Positions 62,780-64,000 of a DNA stretch of 64,000 bases are shown piece by piece (positions within the stretch are counted from its first letter, which is position 1; every line of letters starts with the position of its first letter). The position numbers and the translations under genes are program-made. The notes beneath the pieces were generated by a model that saw only the letters and a program-made list of their open reading frames with translations, was not told where the DNA came from and did no database searches. The stretch lies in the NCBI GenBank assembly GCA_943788635.1, contig CALSRA010000003.1, positions 1-64,000 of the forward strand, read 5' to 3'. The DNA is from an uncultured Alphaproteobacteria bacterium (GTDB taxonomy: Bacteria; Pseudomonadota; Alphaproteobacteria; UBA8366; GCA-2717185).

Positions 62780-64000
62780 ATGATTGATCCCCGCACTCCC
62801 ATCCTTGTCGGCTGCGGCCAGGTGACCGACCTGGAAACCCCGCCGGAAAAGGGCCAGTCGGCCATCGACATGATCGAACGCGCGGCGCGGCTGGCGGCGG
62901 CGGATACGGGTGCCGGCGACGCGGTCCTGAACGGGCTCGATTCACTGTGCATCCTGCGGCTCTACACGGATACGAGCTGGCGCTTCGAATCGCCCTTCGG
63001 CCGTTGCAACAATCCTCCGGCGGCGGTGGCCAAACGGCTTGGTACCGCGCCGGGGCGGCTGCAATACACCTCGCCCGGCGGGAATATGCCGCAATACATG
63101 GTCAACCGCACGGCGGAGGAAATCGCGCGCGGTGAGATCGAGATGGCGCTGATCGGCGGCGGCGAGGCGCTGCGCACCCAGCGCGGGGCGCGCAAGGCCG
63201 GGATCGAGATCGACTGGAATGAGGAAGCCGAGGGCGCATACGAGGAGCTGGGCGACATGCGCCCCGGCGTCAATGACTACGAAATGCGCCACGGCATGCG
63301 CGCGCCGATCTTCAACTACCCGCTGTTCGAAAACGCTATCCGCGCCGACCGGGGCCGGGGCGCCGCCGAACACCAGCAGGCCATCGGCAATCTGCTGGCG
63401 GGCTATGCAAAGGTCGCCCACGACAACCCGCTGGCGGTGCGGCGCGAAGGATTCACGGCGGAACAGATCGCCACGGTGTCGGCGGATAACCGGTATATCG
63501 GCTTCCCCTATACGCGGTTGATGAATTCCAACCCCTATATCGACCAGTCGGCGGCGGTGATCATGACCAGCGTCGGCAAGGCGCGGGAACTGGGCATCGA
63601 CCCGTCAAAATGGGTTTACCTGCATGGCTGTGGCGATGGCTGGGACCACTGGTGGCTTACCGAACGGGTGAACTACCATTCCTCCCCCGCGATCCGTACC
63701 GTGGGCGGGCCGGGCCTTCGGCATGGCCGGCAAGACCCCGGCGGATATGGATTTCCTCGACCTGTACAGCTGCTTCCCGGCGGCGATCCAGATCGGCGCG
63801 CAGGAAATCGGTATTGCGGAGGACGACCCGCGCGGGCTGACGGTGACGGGCGGACTGCCGTTCTTTGGCGGGCCGGGCAACAATTACGTCACCCATTCCA
63901 TCGCCGAGATGATGAACAAGGTACGCGGCAAGCCCGGCAGCTTCGGGCTGTGCACGGCGAACGGCCATAACGTGACCAAACACGGCGCCGGTATCTATTC
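62780..64000 (+). pseudogene. Acetyl-CoA acetyltransferase (thiolase) family protein, one frameshift, cut by window end
   Basis: The frame from ATG 62780 reads MIDPRTPILVGCGQVTDLETPPEKGQSAIDMIERAARLAA and continues through GNMPQYMVNRTAEEIARGEIEMALIGGGEALRTQRGARK to RVNYHSSPAIRT. Between about 63690 and 63713, in a GC-rich run, it shifts one frame and goes on as AFGMAGKTPADMDFLDLYSCFPAAIQIGAQEIGI...GGLPFFGGPGNNYVTHSIAEMMNKV...GLCTANGHNVTKHGAGIYS to the last base. This is the long thiolase group with a Ser or Gly in place of the usual nucleophile Cys region and N-G-x-x-x-T-K-H near the end. The single shift looks like read error. The C-terminus lies outside the window. Confidence 0.8.

Overview
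The window reads as a chromosomal segment of a GC-rich alphaproteobacterium, probably a free-living heterotroph. The evidence is a MipZ division-site ATPase in place of Min proteins, a ClpS-ClpA pair, a phasin (polyhydroxyalkanoate storage), a tripartite tricarboxylate transporter with CoA-transferase and thiolases, and SpeA/SpeB polyamine synthesis. The genus cannot be fixed from sequence reading alone.

Layout. 1-6305: an S49 peptidase tail, a small zinc-ribbon membrane protein, then glyQ, glyS and ppdK. These three are near full length but shattered by very frequent small frameshifts, which looks like uncorrected read error rather than gene death. 6569-10104: a solute-binding protein, a low-GC foreign island with one interrupted gene, and an oxidoreductase flanked by two related transposase-like remnants. 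10105-18461: two identical copies of a 932-bp IS5-family element bracket an MFS transporter, an envelope-sugar cluster (asparagine synthase, GT4, GT9) and ygfZ. 18554-31103: a membrane-linked class III nucleotide cyclase, a thiolase, an AcuI-like reductase, an FAD oxidoreductase, an unknown exported protein, a lipoprotein-SDR pair, a molybdopterin oxidoreductase, MipZ, a VWA protein and a J-domain membrane protein. 31206-34856: galU-ugd-pgm, the route between hexose phosphates and UDP-glucuronate. 34867-42811: a SPOR-domain D,D-carboxypeptidase, a phasin with TGC-N3-GCA operator-like sites, clpS-clpA, a nonsense-interrupted CelD-type acetyltransferase and a DUF482-type acetyltransferase. 42812-47300: an accessory island. 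47663-52881: CoA-transferase, a TctC-TctB-TctA transporter and a 2-keto-4-pentenoate-type hydratase. 53097-64000: bacterioferritin and its ferredoxin with Fur-like boxes, a soluble chemoreceptor, hydrolase-NnrS, an SDR, divergent speB/speA, an amidohydrolase and a second thiolase that runs off the end.

The most interesting part is the island at 42.8-47.2 kb. It holds a lone small-terminase-like gene, a divergent thymidylate-synthase homologue whose pyrimidine-selecting Asn is replaced by Asp (as in dCMP hydroxymethylase), an overlapping gene with the signature of the alpha-glutamyl/putrescinyl thymine pyrophosphorylase clade 3 family, and a HigB-type toxin with an XRE-ImmA partner. Together these suggest a nucleotide or DNA-base modification module next to a toxin-antitoxin pair. 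Several members are frameshifted. Separately, arrays of the octamer ATGNCAAY spaced exactly 10 bp apart occur only at 12.4-12.5 kb and 42.9-43.15 kb. I cannot assign them to a known element.

Caution on quality: isolated one-base frameshifts also hit tctB, tctA and the last thiolase, so broken genes here should be checked against reads before being called pseudogenes. No rRNA, tRNA or CRISPR array was seen.
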